Notes under the pieces: model-generated
What the model was told of the DNA's origin: nothing
What the model saw: the letters and a program-made list of their open reading frames with translations, nothing else
Databases searched by the model: none
Position numbers and translations under genes: made by a program
From: Archangium violaceum Cb vi76
Lineage (GTDB): Bacteria; Myxococcota; Myxococcia; Myxococcales; Myxococcaceae
Assembly: GCF_000733295.1 (NCBI RefSeq)
Contig: NZ_JPMI01000322.1
Location: 1 to 64,000, forward strand
DNA: 64,000 nucleotides
Direction of reading: 5' to 3'
Shown: one piece after another, positions 33,932-42,457 of the stretch
Layout of the letters: each line of letters opens with the position of its first letter
How positions within the stretch are numbered: the first letter of the stretch is position 1

Positions 33932-34570
33932 TCACCCCGTGGGGATGCGCACGACGAAGGTGTAGTCCACGTCGAGCGGTTTGCCCTGGGCCATGACAGG
34001 AGTGACCCGCCAGGTGGACAGGGCCTCGAGCAGCTCCTGCTCCATGTAGGGCAGGCCATTGAGCAGCCGGCACCTGGTCACCCGGCCCTCCCGCGTCACC
34101 ACGCAGCGCACCAGCGCCGTGCCGCGCACACGCTCGGCCCGGGCCTCGGGGGTCAACTGCGGCTCCCTCCCGCTCACCCGCTGCGGACGCGTCATCATCG
34201 CGGGCTCGAAGGCCACCGGCTCGCCCGCACCGGGCGCCTCCGGCTGGGGCCTCTTCAGCTCGGCCGCCCGGGCCGCCACTGGCGTCCTCTGCTCGGGCTT
34301 CGCCCCCACCTTCGTCTTCGCCTCGGCGACTGGCGCGGACCGGGACACCGCGCGCTTCTTGGGCCGCGAGGCCTTGGCCACGGGGGCGGAAGCCGGCTCG
34401 GGCTTGGGCTTGGGGGCCGGTGCCGTCTCGGCGATGGGCTCGGGCGCGGGGAGCGCAGAGGTACTCGCCCGTGAGGCCGTGGCACACCCGGTACCACCCA
34501 GGGCGATACACGCGGCCAGCAGGCAGATGAGGGCGGGGCGAGGCTGCACGGAGAGGAGAAAGCCAGTCAT
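33932..34570 (-). CDS. TonB family lipoprotein
   Basis: This 212-residue protein has a lipoprotein signal (ALGGTGCA), a long Pro/Ala/Lys-rich rod (about 35-115) and a C-terminal TonB domain (about 130-212: GTALVRCVVTREGRVTRCRL, then YMEQELLEALSTWRVTPVMA). TonB domains normally transduce inner-membrane energy to outer-membrane receptors, but a lipidated N-terminus without an inner-membrane helix cannot couple to ExbB in the usual way. No exbB, exbD or receptor gene is nearby. It may be an AgmX-like or envelope-structural protein, as known in gliding myxobacteria. Confidence 0.8.
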   Translation of the reverse strand: MTGFLLSVQPRPALICLLAACIALGGTGCATASRASTSALPAPEPIAETAPAPKPKPEPASAPVAKASRPKKRAVSRSAPVAEAKTKVGAKPEQRTPVAARAAELKRPQPEAPGAGEPVAFEPAMMTRPQRVSGREPQLTPEARAERVRGTALVRCVVTREGRVTRCRLLNGLPYMEQELLEALSTWRVTPVMAQGKPLDVDYTFVVRIPTG

Positions 34571-34575
34571 GCGGG

Positions 34576-34590
34576 AATTTTATACTAAAA
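34576..34590. promoter_or_regulatory. AT-rich island between divergent genes, possible promoter
   Basis: The 15-base AATTTTATACTAAAA is strikingly AT-rich for this genome and lies between the TonB-like gene and the divergent CxxC gene. It contains TATACT on the plus strand and TAGTATAAA on the minus strand, either of which could be a -10 element. No convincing -35 box was seen. Confidence 0.35.
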
Positions 34591-34697
34591 CGGGCCGGTG
34601 TGCTGCGAGATCAACCAGATGTTCCCGGAAATCCCGTGGAGCCACTGTATGGGATTCAGGGGCCAGGTGGGTGTTATTGGAAGAGAGGAGGTGGACC

Positions 34698-35159
34698 ATG
34701 CCGCTGCGACGAGACATCCCCCTGTTCCAACTCGAGACCGAGGATGGGCACGAGCGTGGGACGCGCAAGGCCTGGCAACGGAGGGAGATGGTGGTGGCGT
34801 TGCTGCACGCCAATTGTGAGGACTGCCAGCGATTGCACGCGGAGCTGGAGGCGCTGGCGCCCGGGTGGCACCAGGAGGAGGTGGAGGCCTTCACGGTGAT
34901 GATGCCTGGCCAGCCTGGAGCGCCGGTGCTGCCAGGAGCGCTGAAGGACGAGCAGGGCACGGTGACGTGGAAGCTCGCCGAGTGCTTCGGGCGCGTGCCC
35001 GGGACGGCGGTGGTGGCGGTGGCCAGCCGCTTCGGCGAGCTGTACGGGGTGGTGGACGTGCACGGCCAGCCCACGGCGCGGGTGCTCGCCGAGGCGCTGG
35101 AGTGGTTGGACCTGGCGCAGCGCCAGTGCGGCGAGTGCTCCGCTCCCCTCTGGGAATGA
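34698..35159 (+). CDS. thioredoxin-fold protein with CEDC motif
   Basis: This 153-residue protein has MVVALLHANCEDCQRLHAEL (CxxC at about residues 37-40) and the thioredoxin-like core beta strand TVTWKLAECFGRVPGTAVVAVA, without a signal peptide. It therefore resembles a cytosolic thiol-redox protein of the thioredoxin/AhpC-like fold, although no cis-proline motif is obvious. AAGAGAGGAGG precedes the ATG by about nine bases. It is divergent from the TonB-like gene and convergent with the phosphoesterase. A second CxxC (QCGECSAP) near the C-terminus is unusual. Confidence 0.6.
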   Translation: MPLRRDIPLFQLETEDGHERGTRKAWQRREMVVALLHANCEDCQRLHAELEALAPGWHQEEVEAFTVMMPGQPGAPVLPGALKDEQGTVTWKLAECFGRVPGTAVVAVASRFGELYGVVDVHGQPTARVLAEALEWLDLAQRQCGECSAPLWE

Positions 35160-35178
35160 GGGGGGATGGAGCGGGGCG

Positions 35179-37035
35179 CTAGGAGCGCGGGCCCCGGGGC
35201 GTCACGCGGATGGGGGGCTCGATGAGCTCGGGCGGGGTGGCCCTGGGGTCATCCGGCTCATAGGCGGGCGCGTAGGGGCCGGCGTGCGTCTCCTTCCACT
35301 GGCGAGGCACGCGCTCGAGGCCCACGGGGAAGACGGTGAGCTCTCCGTCCTTGTCGATGCGCAGCCGCAGGAAGTTCTTGAAGTCGGCGATGGCGAGCGA
35401 AATGAAGGCCTCGTTGGAGTGGGCCCTGAAGCCGTTGACGCTCACCATCAGGTACAGGCCCATGATGAAGGGCCCCAAGAGGAAGCCGCCCAGGAAGGTG
35501 AAGAAGGCGCCCAGGAAGAACTTGGCCCACACGTGCTTCCACCCGGCGGCGCACAGGGTGGCTCCGGGGACGAGGATGGTGTTGCCGGGGAGGATCTCCT
35601 GACAGATGCCCAGGACGCTGGCGGTGAAGTACATGCCGCCCCAGGCCACGAGGAACGCGGCGGTGATGTGCGCCAGGCCATGCAGTCCGCCGGCCAGCCA
35701 GCGCCAGCGTCCGAAGGCCTTGTCCGCGAAGCCCACGAGCCCGCCGAGCGTGGACAGCCCGAGCACCAGGGACCAGGGGCGTGTCACCACCGAGGAGGCC
35801 ACCGCGGAGAGCACCTGGGGAAACTGCGTCAGCCCGTAGCTTCCAATCTCCGTATACGTGGCCAGCGCGAGCAGCAGGTAGAGCGCGCCCGTCATCAACC
35901 CGAAGAGGGGGCTGTGGCGGATGAGCATCAGGTTCTGCCGGGCGAGCTTCCGGGAGGTCTTCTCGTCCGGGAAGCTCTTCTTGAGCGTGTACCGGTCGCG
36001 CAGCCGCCGCGCCGCCGGAGCGTGGGTGGGGTGGAGGAAGGCGCCGCCGCCGCCCGCGATGATTTTGTGTTTGCCCTCGGGGTCCTCGTGGCGGCGGTAG
36101 TGGTGCAGGTCTCCGGCGAGGAAGAGGCTGATGCGCCGGCCGAACACCTTCTCCTGGAGGTAGTCGAGGTTGTTCTCCAGGTAGCCGCGGCGCCGCCTGG
36201 CGGTGGTGGCCATGACCCAGGCGGGCTCGGCGTTGCAGAGGATGATGCGATCCTCGGGCTTCATGTGCGTGGCGACCTGGCGGAAGTACTCCACCTGGGG
36301 CACGTCGATGTCGCTGTCGAGCTGCACGTCGGTGCCGACGAGCCACCAGCTCTGGGGCAGCTTGAGGGCGAAGTAGCTGCGGCTCTGCCGGGTGCGCCGG
36401 CCGGCCAGCCAGCGGTTGGCGCAGAACAGCCGCATGAAGGCGGACAGGCCGTCATACCAGTCGTGGTTGCCGGGGATGGCGAACAGGTCCGGGCTGGGCT
36501 CCGGGGTGCGGCCCAGGGCCTCCTCGTAGGGCTGCACGAGGCGCTCCTCGTAGGTGTCGCGGCTGGCGCCCGGGTACACCTGGTCGCCGCCGAACACGAG
36601 GATGCGTCCGCGCTCGATGGCATGGGCCTGGCCGGTGGGGTCCTTCACCTCGAGGGAGGGCAGCGCGAGCAGCCGGGCCACGGCGTAGGTGGGGTTCCAC
36701 CCGTCACCGGTGTCGGCCACGTAGTCCAGCCAGAAGTCCTCGCCGGGGGACTCCTCCGAGTAGTCGAAGTAGGGCGGCTGGGGACGCACCACGGCCTCGA
36801 CGAGCCGGTGGTCCGCGCGAGCGCCGAAGACGGCGGCCACCAGCGCGTCCATGCCGGTGCGGATGAGCATGGAGGGGTGGAGCCAGCGCACCATGTCCGC
36901 GTGCTGCTCGGGTCTGGTGGCGGTCCCGGAGTCGTCGGGAGTGCCGGTCTCGTGGAGGGTGAAGTCACTGGCGGGCGCTTCAGGCGTCTCCGCGGGCTGC
37001 GGCTTCTTCGCGGTGGCGGGCTGGTGGGGTGTCAC
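35179..37035 (-). CDS. metallophosphoesterase with C-terminal membrane domain
   Basis: This 618-residue protein has a calcineurin-like phosphoesterase domain: DTGDGWNP, GGDQVYPG, IPGNHDWYDG and GDLHHYRRHED supply the metal ligands, with the last motif a GDxHHY form. The first 30 residues are Pro/Thr-rich. From about residue 380 there are four to five hydrophobic segments (LFGLMTGALYLLLALATYTE; GLVGFADKAFGRW; FLVAWGGMYFTASVLG; FTFLGGFLLGPFIMGLYLM), and a soluble tail ends RVTPRGPRS. The active site would face the cytoplasm, with the C-terminal membrane part acting as an anchor or sensor. The substrate is unknown. Confidence 0.83.
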   Translation of the reverse strand: MTPHQPATAKKPQPAETPEAPASDFTLHETGTPDDSGTATRPEQHADMVRWLHPSMLIRTGMDALVAAVFGARADHRLVEAVVRPQPPYFDYSEESPGEDFWLDYVADTGDGWNPTYAVARLLALPSLEVKDPTGQAHAIERGRILVFGGDQVYPGASRDTYEERLVQPYEEALGRTPEPSPDLFAIPGNHDWYDGLSAFMRLFCANRWLAGRRTRQSRSYFALKLPQSWWLVGTDVQLDSDIDVPQVEYFRQVATHMKPEDRIILCNAEPAWVMATTARRRRGYLENNLDYLQEKVFGRRISLFLAGDLHHYRRHEDPEGKHKIIAGGGGAFLHPTHAPAARRLRDRYTLKKSFPDEKTSRKLARQNLMLIRHSPLFGLMTGALYLLLALATYTEIGSYGLTQFPQVLSAVASSVVTRPWSLVLGLSTLGGLVGFADKAFGRWRWLAGGLHGLAHITAAFLVAWGGMYFTASVLGICQEILPGNTILVPGATLCAAGWKHVWAKFFLGAFFTFLGGFLLGPFIMGLYLMVSVNGFRAHSNEAFISLAIADFKNFLRLRIDKDGELTVFPVGLERVPRQWKETHAGPYAPAYEPDDPRATPPELIEPPIRVTPRGPRS

Positions 37036-37175
37036 TGGAGGCGACGGTCCCCCAGCCCCGGGCCCGGGTCAACTCCCCGGTCCGGGACGTGATGGGGCAG
37101 GTGGAGGGGGAGCGGGCGAGCGGGCGGAAGATTCCGGTTGCCCGGAGGGCCCGGGCCGTGGTGCATGACGGGGCC

Positions 37176-37610
37176 ATGAACGAATTTCCCATCACCGTGC
37201 GCTTCCCCGTGCAGTGGGGCGAGATGGACGCGTACGGCCACGTGAACAACGCGCGCTACTTCACCTGGTTCGAGGCGGCCCGGATCGCCTACATGGCCCG
37301 GGTGGGGCTGGTGAGCGCGGAGATGCAGAAGCCGGAGGGCGGGGTGGGGCCGATCGTCGCCGCGACGAACGCGGAGTACCTGCGTCCCGTCGTCTTCCCG
37401 GCGGAGGTGGTGGTGGGAGCGCGGGTGACGCGGTTGGGCAACACCAGCATCACCATGGAGTACGCGGTGGAGGATGCCACCAGTGGGGTGCGGTACGCGC
37501 GCGGCGGAGCGGTGCTCGTCACGCTGCGCTACCCCACGTACGACAAGGTGCCCGTGCCCCCGGAGATTCGCGCCGCCATCGAGGCGCTCGAGGGCCGCAT
37601 CTTCGAGTGA
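37176..37610 (+). CDS. hotdog-fold acyl-CoA thioesterase (4HBT-like)
   Basis: This 144-residue protein has the YbgC/4-hydroxybenzoyl-CoA thioesterase signature GEMDAYGHVNNARYFTWFE (catalytic Asp in QWGEMD), followed by AAYLRP-like EYLRPVVFPAEVVVG. It is cytosolic, hydrolyses acyl-CoA esters and has the normal family length. The ATG at 37176 is chosen because it gives a standard start; in-frame longer starts lack family similarity. It may serve fatty-acid or aromatic-acid turnover. The neighbouring phosphoesterase is divergent. Confidence 0.85.
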   Translation: MNEFPITVRFPVQWGEMDAYGHVNNARYFTWFEAARIAYMARVGLVSAEMQKPEGGVGPIVAATNAEYLRPVVFPAEVVVGARVTRLGNTSITMEYAVEDATSGVRYARGGAVLVTLRYPTYDKVPVPPEIRAAIEALEGRIFE

Positions 37611-37614
37611 GGGG

Positions 37615-38532
37615 CTACGGGGAGGAGCTGGCGGTGGCGCGGGGAGTGGGCACGCACCGCCATGGTTCCTTGTCCGTCTTGCGGTGGCAGGTGAAGCCGG
37701 GCTCGCAGGAGGAGGCGTCCTCGGGAGTGCAGGACTTGTGGCACTCATACTGGTGGCAGACGGTGCCCTCGGAGCAAGGAGGGGCGCCCTGGCCACAGGT
37801 TGAGATGCACTGCATCCACACCGCATCCACCGGTTGCGGATAGTCCTGGAGCAGACAGTGCTGGTGCTGGGGACAGGGGTTCTGCTGGCAATCCCGTCCG
37901 TATACCGTGGCACAGATGGAGGCGTGCCTGCCTTCGAGTGAGGGGTTGTCCAGGGCAACGCACCGCTGGCCGTCAGGGCAGGTCCGGCCCTCGCAGGTGG
38001 GTAGGCAGGAGGGCCCATCCGCCGGTCCCTCCTGACAGAAGAAGCCCTCGGGACAGGAAGATGGGTCCTCGGTTTCGCAGCGGCGGCCACAGCGGGACTG
38101 GCAGAGCAGGTCTTTCTCACAGGCGTAGTTGCGGCTGGGAGCGTGCTCCATGCACTCCTCGCCTTCTTTGCGCATACCTGCAAGGGAGCAGACGCGGATG
38201 GGGGCTCCGTTAGAGGTGAACTGGGTCCGGCAGACGAATCCCTCCTGGCATTGCAAGTCCGTCACGCACCGGCTGTCCGTGCAGTAGCGGCTCATCGTGT
38301 GAGTGCTGAAGAAGCACCGGAGGGGGGATTCACAATCCCTATCCGAAACGCACGATTGCCCGTAGGTGAGAAAGCCTCGCCGTTGCTCGTTTGAGAGCAT
38401 TGGGACGGGTGCATTGCCCTGTGTGTCTGGCTGGCTCGTGCCCTGCTTGAACATGGCGGCATGGAGCAGCCACGCTAGAGGCAGCGTCAAGAAGAGGCCG
38501 GACAGGGCGGCGAGGAGCGCATGCCATCGCAT
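37615..38532 (-). CDS. membrane-anchored cysteine-rich extracellular protein
   Basis: This 305-residue protein has an N-terminal hydrophobic segment (LLAALSGLFLTLPLAWLLHA) and then about 28 cysteines in repeated modules (CVSDRDCESPLRC; CVTDLQCQEGFVC; CEGRTCPDGQRC; SCTPEDASSCEPGFTC). These resemble Dickkopf-like Cys-rich units found in myxobacterial surface proteins. The ATG at 38532 follows GGAG. It is located a few bases after the stop of the small lipoprotein gene on the same strand, so the two are probably co-transcribed and exported together. The disulfide-rich extracytoplasmic part may bind a partner; no enzyme motif is visible. Confidence 0.68.
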   Translation of the reverse strand: MRWHALLAALSGLFLTLPLAWLLHAAMFKQGTSQPDTQGNAPVPMLSNEQRRGFLTYGQSCVSDRDCESPLRCFFSTHTMSRYCTDSRCVTDLQCQEGFVCRTQFTSNGAPIRVCSLAGMRKEGEECMEHAPSRNYACEKDLLCQSRCGRRCETEDPSSCPEGFFCQEGPADGPSCLPTCEGRTCPDGQRCVALDNPSLEGRHASICATVYGRDCQQNPCPQHQHCLLQDYPQPVDAVWMQCISTCGQGAPPCSEGTVCHQYECHKSCTPEDASSCEPGFTCHRKTDKEPWRCVPTPRATASSSP

Positions 38533-38546
38533 GGGGCTCTCCATCC

Positions 38547-38813
38547 TCACGGTCTGCCAGGGGGACGGCCAGGGCGACACTCGGGTAGGCAGCGTTGCTG
38601 TGCCTCGGGGGTATTTCCAGGCTCGTGGTACTTCATACAGAACTTCATCCAGTCTTCCTCATCGAGCGCACAATCCTTCATCGAGTAGTACTCGTTCATG
38701 TCCCGCTCCAGAGCCTGCTCGATCGTCCCATCCCTGCTCCAGGCATGAGGGCAGCCCACCGTCGCGATGAGCAGCAGGGGAGACAGCGTCAGCATCACGG
38801 CTCGACTGTTCAT
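38547..38813 (-). CDS. small lipoprotein with acidic, cysteine-containing domain
   Basis: This 88-residue protein has a lipoprotein signal (SPLLLIATVGC) and a short domain, LERDMNEYYSMKDCALDEED, ending in CRPGRPPGRP. Four cysteines after the lipobox may form disulfides. It precedes the Cys-rich membrane protein by 14 bases on the same strand, suggesting a two-gene transcript. I do not recognise a family. Confidence 0.6.
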   Translation of the reverse strand: MNSRAVMLTLSPLLLIATVGCPHAWSRDGTIEQALERDMNEYYSMKDCALDEEDWMKFCMKYHEPGNTPEAQQRCLPECRPGRPPGRP

Positions 38814-38850
38814 ACGGCCTCTCCTGTACAGGGGTTGAAAGCCTCGGCCG

Positions 38851-39906
38851 CTACCCGCCGCGCTTCGCGTCCGCCGGGGCGTTGGGATGGCGTTGCAGCA
38901 ACTGGCGCAGCATGGGCTGCCGGCGGACGGCCTCCTGCTTGAGCAGGTGGACGATGAGGGCCGGCGGCGCCGCGCTCCAGCGCGCGATGTTCTGGATGAG
39001 CATGGGCGAGCGGTAGGTGCGTCCGCACAGCAGCGCCGCCGTCTTGCCGTCCACCGCCAGCCCCACCAGCGAGGCCAGCACCCGGCCCTCCGTGTTGAGG
39101 ATCAACTCCACGCGCTCCTCGGCCGGCGCGGTGTTGAAGCGCGTGCGCATCACCTCGCGTGCCGTGCGGCGGGTGCCCTCGGGCACGTCCCGGTCCATCG
39201 CCACCTTGTACTGCTCCATCAGCCGGCGCCCTCCCCACAGGCGGCGGAAGAGGCTCACCGGCAGCTGCGGATTGCGCACCAGCCAGCGCCGCACCCCGGC
39301 GTCCGATGCGAACGACGCCCGGCCACAGAGCGCCTCCAGTCCCACCGGGTGGTGGTGGTGCCGCGCGATGAGCCGCGCGTGCCCCAGCCCCACCCGCGTG
39401 TTCTCCAGCACCGACTTGATGACCGCCGGCACCGGGTCGAAGCAGAAGGCGGACAGCTCAGGGTCCTCGGCCCCCCGCGCCCGGCTCGCCCGCTGGTCCT
39501 CGGGGAGCGGATGCAACTGCCGCTCGAACAGCTGCCGCCAGTTGCCCGCGGCGGCCTCGACCGTGTCGTCCTCGGGCTCCTCCCCTTCCTCCGCGGGCTC
39601 CTCCTCCTCGAGAGGCAGGGGCTCCTCACTCCCGGCCTGGGGCTCCTCGGATGCGGCCCCGGTCCTCGCGGCGGGCGTGGTGGGTGGTGGCGCGGGGGCG
39701 GGGGTAGGGGCGGGTAGTACCGCGCCGTGTTCGACGAGGCGGGTCAGGATGGCCTGGACGCGCTCGGGGGGAAAGCCGGTGAGGGCGGGCAGGTGCCGCA
39801 CGGACGTGAATCCGTCCAGACGCGACAGGAGGAAGCCCTCTTCCGGGGTGAGGGGGAGCTTCGAGACGGCGGCCGAGGGAATGGGCTTGGGCGTCCAGTC
39901 GTTCAC
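38851..39906 (-). CDS. myxobacterial protein with N-terminal winged-helix-like domain
   Basis: This 351-residue cytosolic protein has an N-terminal domain (about 15-65; LTPEEGFLLSRLDGFTSVRH, then LPALTGFPPERVQAILTRLV) that looks like the winged-helix repressor-type modules seen in DUF4388-like myxobacterial proteins. An acidic low-complexity linker (about 70-115) follows, then a helical domain with HEAT-like pairs (IARHHHHPVGLEALCGRASF, VRRWLVRNPQLPVSLFRRLW, EVMRTRFNTAPAEERVELIL). It may be a regulator or scaffold. No partner is seen; it is divergent from the DUF962 gene by about 100 bases. Confidence 0.6.
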   Translation of the reverse strand: MNDWTPKPIPSAAVSKLPLTPEEGFLLSRLDGFTSVRHLPALTGFPPERVQAILTRLVEHGAVLPAPTPAPAPPPTTPAARTGAASEEPQAGSEEPLPLEEEEPAEEGEEPEDDTVEAAAGNWRQLFERQLHPLPEDQRASRARGAEDPELSAFCFDPVPAVIKSVLENTRVGLGHARLIARHHHHPVGLEALCGRASFASDAGVRRWLVRNPQLPVSLFRRLWGGRRLMEQYKVAMDRDVPEGTRRTAREVMRTRFNTAPAEERVELILNTEGRVLASLVGLAVDGKTAALLCGRTYRSPMLIQNIARWSAAPPALIVHLLKQEAVRRQPMLRQLLQRHPNAPADAKRGG

Positions 39907-40014
39907 GATCCGTCTTCCTGGAGTAGGTCAACCCTAGGCCGAATGACACCAGATCGCCAAAGAGACGTGGCGGAGGGTTGACGAATGGGGAGGCTCCGGA
40001 AGCACAATTCACCC

Positions 40015-40422
40015 ATGAACGAGCGCATCCCGACCTACGCCGAGTTCTGGCCGTACTATTTGCGTGAGCACTCGCTGCCCAGCACGCGCTGGCTGCACTT
40101 CCTGGGCACCTCGGTGGCGGTGAGCCTGGCCGTCACCGCCGGGCTGACGGGCAAGGCGAACCTGCTCCCGTTCGCGCTGGTGTCCGGCTATGGCTTCGCG
40201 TGGGTGAGCCACTTCACCCTCGAGCGCAACCGCCCGGCGACCTTCAAGTACCCGCTGTGGTCGCTCTTCTCCGACTTCCGCATGGCGGGCCTGATGCTGG
40301 TGGGCCGCCTGTCCAAGCACCTCGCGCGTGCCGGCGTCCGGGACGAGGACGATCAGTCTGGAGGTCATTTGCGGCGGGTGCCGGTACCGGTTCCGGTCCG
40401 TACCCGCCGCCACGGCCGCTGA
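40015..40422 (+). CDS. DUF962/Mpo1-like membrane protein
   Basis: This 135-residue protein begins MNERIPTYAEFWPYYLREHS then LPSTRWLHFLGT, the Mpo1-like (DUF962) pattern, with two hydrophobic segments (SVAVSLAVTAGLTG; LPFALVSGYGFAWVSHFTLE) and family blocks ERNRPATFKYPLWSLFSDFR. In yeast Mpo1 is a dioxygenase that acts on 2-hydroxy fatty acids; the histidines in WLHFLGT, SHFTLER are consistent. The last 26 residues are a basic extension not seen in usual members. The start is an ATG chosen over one 30 bases upstream. Confidence 0.85.
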   Translation: MNERIPTYAEFWPYYLREHSLPSTRWLHFLGTSVAVSLAVTAGLTGKANLLPFALVSGYGFAWVSHFTLERNRPATFKYPLWSLFSDFRMAGLMLVGRLSKHLARAGVRDEDDQSGGHLRRVPVPVPVRTRRHGR

Positions 40423-40528
40423 GCGGCGAAGCCGTACCGGGGACGGGGAGCGCCCGTCCCCCCAGGCGGGCAGGCGAGCGCCGGGCCCGTCCTCTCCTGG
40501 AGTTGGTCCTGGCCCGGCCCGGTGAGGT

Positions 40529-42055
40529 ATGGAAGGGCGGGTGCCGTCCGACCCGAATCCTCCCGATCTCATCCTCGTCAGCGACCTGCACCTGGGGCGT
40601 GGGCGCCTGAGCGGCACGGGCCGCTACCACGCGCTGGAGACGTTCTTCTTCGACGAGGACTTCCTGGACTTCTGCCAGGGGCTCGTCGCCGAGGCGGAGC
40701 AGCGGCGCACCCCCTTCCGGCTCATCTTCAACGGGGACACGTTCGATCTGCTGCGCATCGAGCCGGCCCACGTGGGGCCCTCGGCGGCGCGGCGCGAGAG
40801 GCGCTTCGGCGCGCCGGTGACGCCCGAGGTGGCCGCCGAGATGATGACGAGCATCCTCGCGGGGCACCCGGCGTGGGTGGAGGCGGTGGCGCTCGTGCTG
40901 GCCGCGGGCCACGGCGTCCTCTTCCTGCCGGGCAACCATGACGTGGAGCTGCAGTGGGAGCCGGTGCAGCGTCCGTTGCGCGAGGCGGTGGCCGAGGCGC
41001 TGCGGCGGCGCGGGGCCGGGGTGGAGGAGGCGCTCGGGCGGCTCGTCTTCGAGCCCTGGTTCCACCACGAGCCGGGCCGCATCTGGGTGGAGCATGGCAG
41101 CCAGTACGATCCCGAGTGCTCCTTCCGCTACCCGCTGCGCGCGGGCCAGCCGGCGCTGTGGGACGGCCCCGCGCTGGAGCGGGACATGCCGCTGGGCAAC
41201 TTCTTCCAGCGCTACCTCTACAACGCCTTCGGGGCCATCACCTTCATCGTCCCGAGTACCCGGGCCAACTCGCGCTACCTGAGGTGGCTGGTGTGGAACC
41301 GGCCCGGGTTGTTGCTGCGGGTGCTCTCCGGCCATGGCCCCTTCTCGCTGCAGCTGTTGCGGCGCGTGGCGATGACGGCGGGGGGCATGAGTCCCCAGGA
41401 GGAGGCGCACCGCGCGGAGCTGGAGCGGCTGGCGGCCGGGTCCGGGCTGGGCCGGACGCTGCATGACATCGACGCCCTCAAGCACGTGCCGCCCAACCTC
41501 GCCCAGGCGGCCCGCGCGGTGGTGTGGCCGCTGGCCCGGCTCGTGCTGCTCGCGCTCACCGTGGGGCTGGGAGGCTTCGGCCTGTGGTTCGCGGCCTTTG
41601 GTGCCATCACCCACCTGCAGGCGGGGCTGGGCTTCAAGACGGTCCTCTTCCTGGGCATGCACCTGGCGCTCATGGCCGTGCTGCTGGGAGGGCTGGCCTG
41701 GAGGCTGTTGCGCGCGCCGGCCGCCCCGCCCCGCCCCCTGCGCCGCGCGGCCGGGCACATCGCCCGCCTGCTGGGGGTGCCGATCGTCACCTTCGGCCAC
41801 ATCCACGAGGAGGTGGTGGCGCCCCTGGACACCGGCGCCCCGGGCGCGGCCACCTACTTCAACACCGGCACGTGGATCTCCGTCTTCACCCACGAGCCGC
41901 TGCTGCCGCGCGAGCGCATCCAGTTCTCCTTCCTGCGTGTGCGCGGCCACCAGGCGGAGCTGCTGCACTGGAGCCCGAGCCGGGGCCGGGCGGTGCCCGC
42001 CATCCTCTTCGAGGAGGACGAGCACGCGGTGGAGCCCGGCGTGAGGGCCGCCTGA
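40529..42055 (+). CDS. metallophosphoesterase with internal membrane segments
   Basis: This 508-residue protein has a calcineurin-like fold: VSDLHLGRGR, IFNGDTFDLL, LPGNHDVELQW and, near the C-terminus, TFGHIHEE, giving Asp/His metal ligands. Between the third and last motif, at about residues 330-395, there are two hydrophobic segments (PLARLVLLALTVGLGGFGLW; TVLFLGMHLALMAVLLGGLA), so a membrane insertion interrupts the phosphoesterase fold. The start is an ATG, with a GTG 12 bases later also possible because GGAAGG precedes it. It resembles UDP-2,3-diacylglucosamine hydrolase-like enzymes only broadly. Confidence 0.8.
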   Translation: MEGRVPSDPNPPDLILVSDLHLGRGRLSGTGRYHALETFFFDEDFLDFCQGLVAEAEQRRTPFRLIFNGDTFDLLRIEPAHVGPSAARRERRFGAPVTPEVAAEMMTSILAGHPAWVEAVALVLAAGHGVLFLPGNHDVELQWEPVQRPLREAVAEALRRRGAGVEEALGRLVFEPWFHHEPGRIWVEHGSQYDPECSFRYPLRAGQPALWDGPALERDMPLGNFFQRYLYNAFGAITFIVPSTRANSRYLRWLVWNRPGLLLRVLSGHGPFSLQLLRRVAMTAGGMSPQEEAHRAELERLAAGSGLGRTLHDIDALKHVPPNLAQAARAVVWPLARLVLLALTVGLGGFGLWFAAFGAITHLQAGLGFKTVLFLGMHLALMAVLLGGLAWRLLRAPAAPPRPLRRAAGHIARLLGVPIVTFGHIHEEVVAPLDTGAPGAATYFNTGTWISVFTHEPLLPRERIQFSFLRVRGHQAELLHWSPSRGRAVPAILFEEDEHAVEPGVRAA

Positions 42056-42136
42056 GTAGGTGGCCAGAAGTTCCCGACACAAGCGTGGGGTCTCCGCACT
42101 GCGTGCGAAGCCACGCCAGGCCGGCCTGTCGGCCGT

Positions 42137-42346
42137 GTGCTGCACGAACTTGTCCAACAGTTGGACAGGTTTCTGAAGACCGAGCCCGGCAGGGGCACCC
42201 GTCCCGCCCGCAAGCCCCCGGGCGAAGGCACCGGCCTGGGGCTCAGCCTCAGTCGCGAGATCATCGAGAAAGGCAACGGCGGCACCCTCCGCTTCGAGTC
42301 CGAGGAGGGCCAGTATTCCGAGTTCATCATCACTCTCCCTCGGTGA
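42137..42346 (+). pseudogene. C-terminal relic of a histidine kinase
   Basis: A 69-codon frame contains [20 protein letters not shown] then [20 protein letters not shown], the G2 box and last strand of a HATPase_c domain, and ends LPR. No H, N, G1 or F box precedes it, and the preceding codons ([16 protein letters not shown]) are garbled, so it is the decayed 3' end of a sensor kinase, not a working gene. The rest of the 402-base gap between the phosphoesterase and the alanine-dehydrogenase-like gene holds a palindrome and no other gene. Confidence 0.7.
42148..42170. promoter_or_regulatory. near-perfect 23-base palindrome around TGTCCAAC-A-GTTGGACA
   Basis: TGTCCAAC (42151-42158), a central A and GTTGGACA (42160-42167) are exact inverted arms of 8 bases; flanking ACT and GGT extend the symmetry with one mismatch. 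It lies inside the kinase relic. Symmetry like this suits a dimeric repressor operator, or a hairpin. There is no adjacent intact gene that it obviously regulates. Confidence 0.5.
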
Positions 42347-42457
42347 ACCGAGGGAGGTTGTGGCTCAGACGGCGAGCTCGGTGGATGCACGGAACTGGAG
42401 GAACTTCACTCCCTGGCCAACAAACCCTTGAGACCCGGCACGGGCGGCGCGGGGGGT

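Noticed and set aside
33932-34570. Complete TonB-ExbB-ExbD energy transducer
   Set aside because: Only the lipidated TonB-like protein is present; no exbB, exbD or receptor gene lies nearby.
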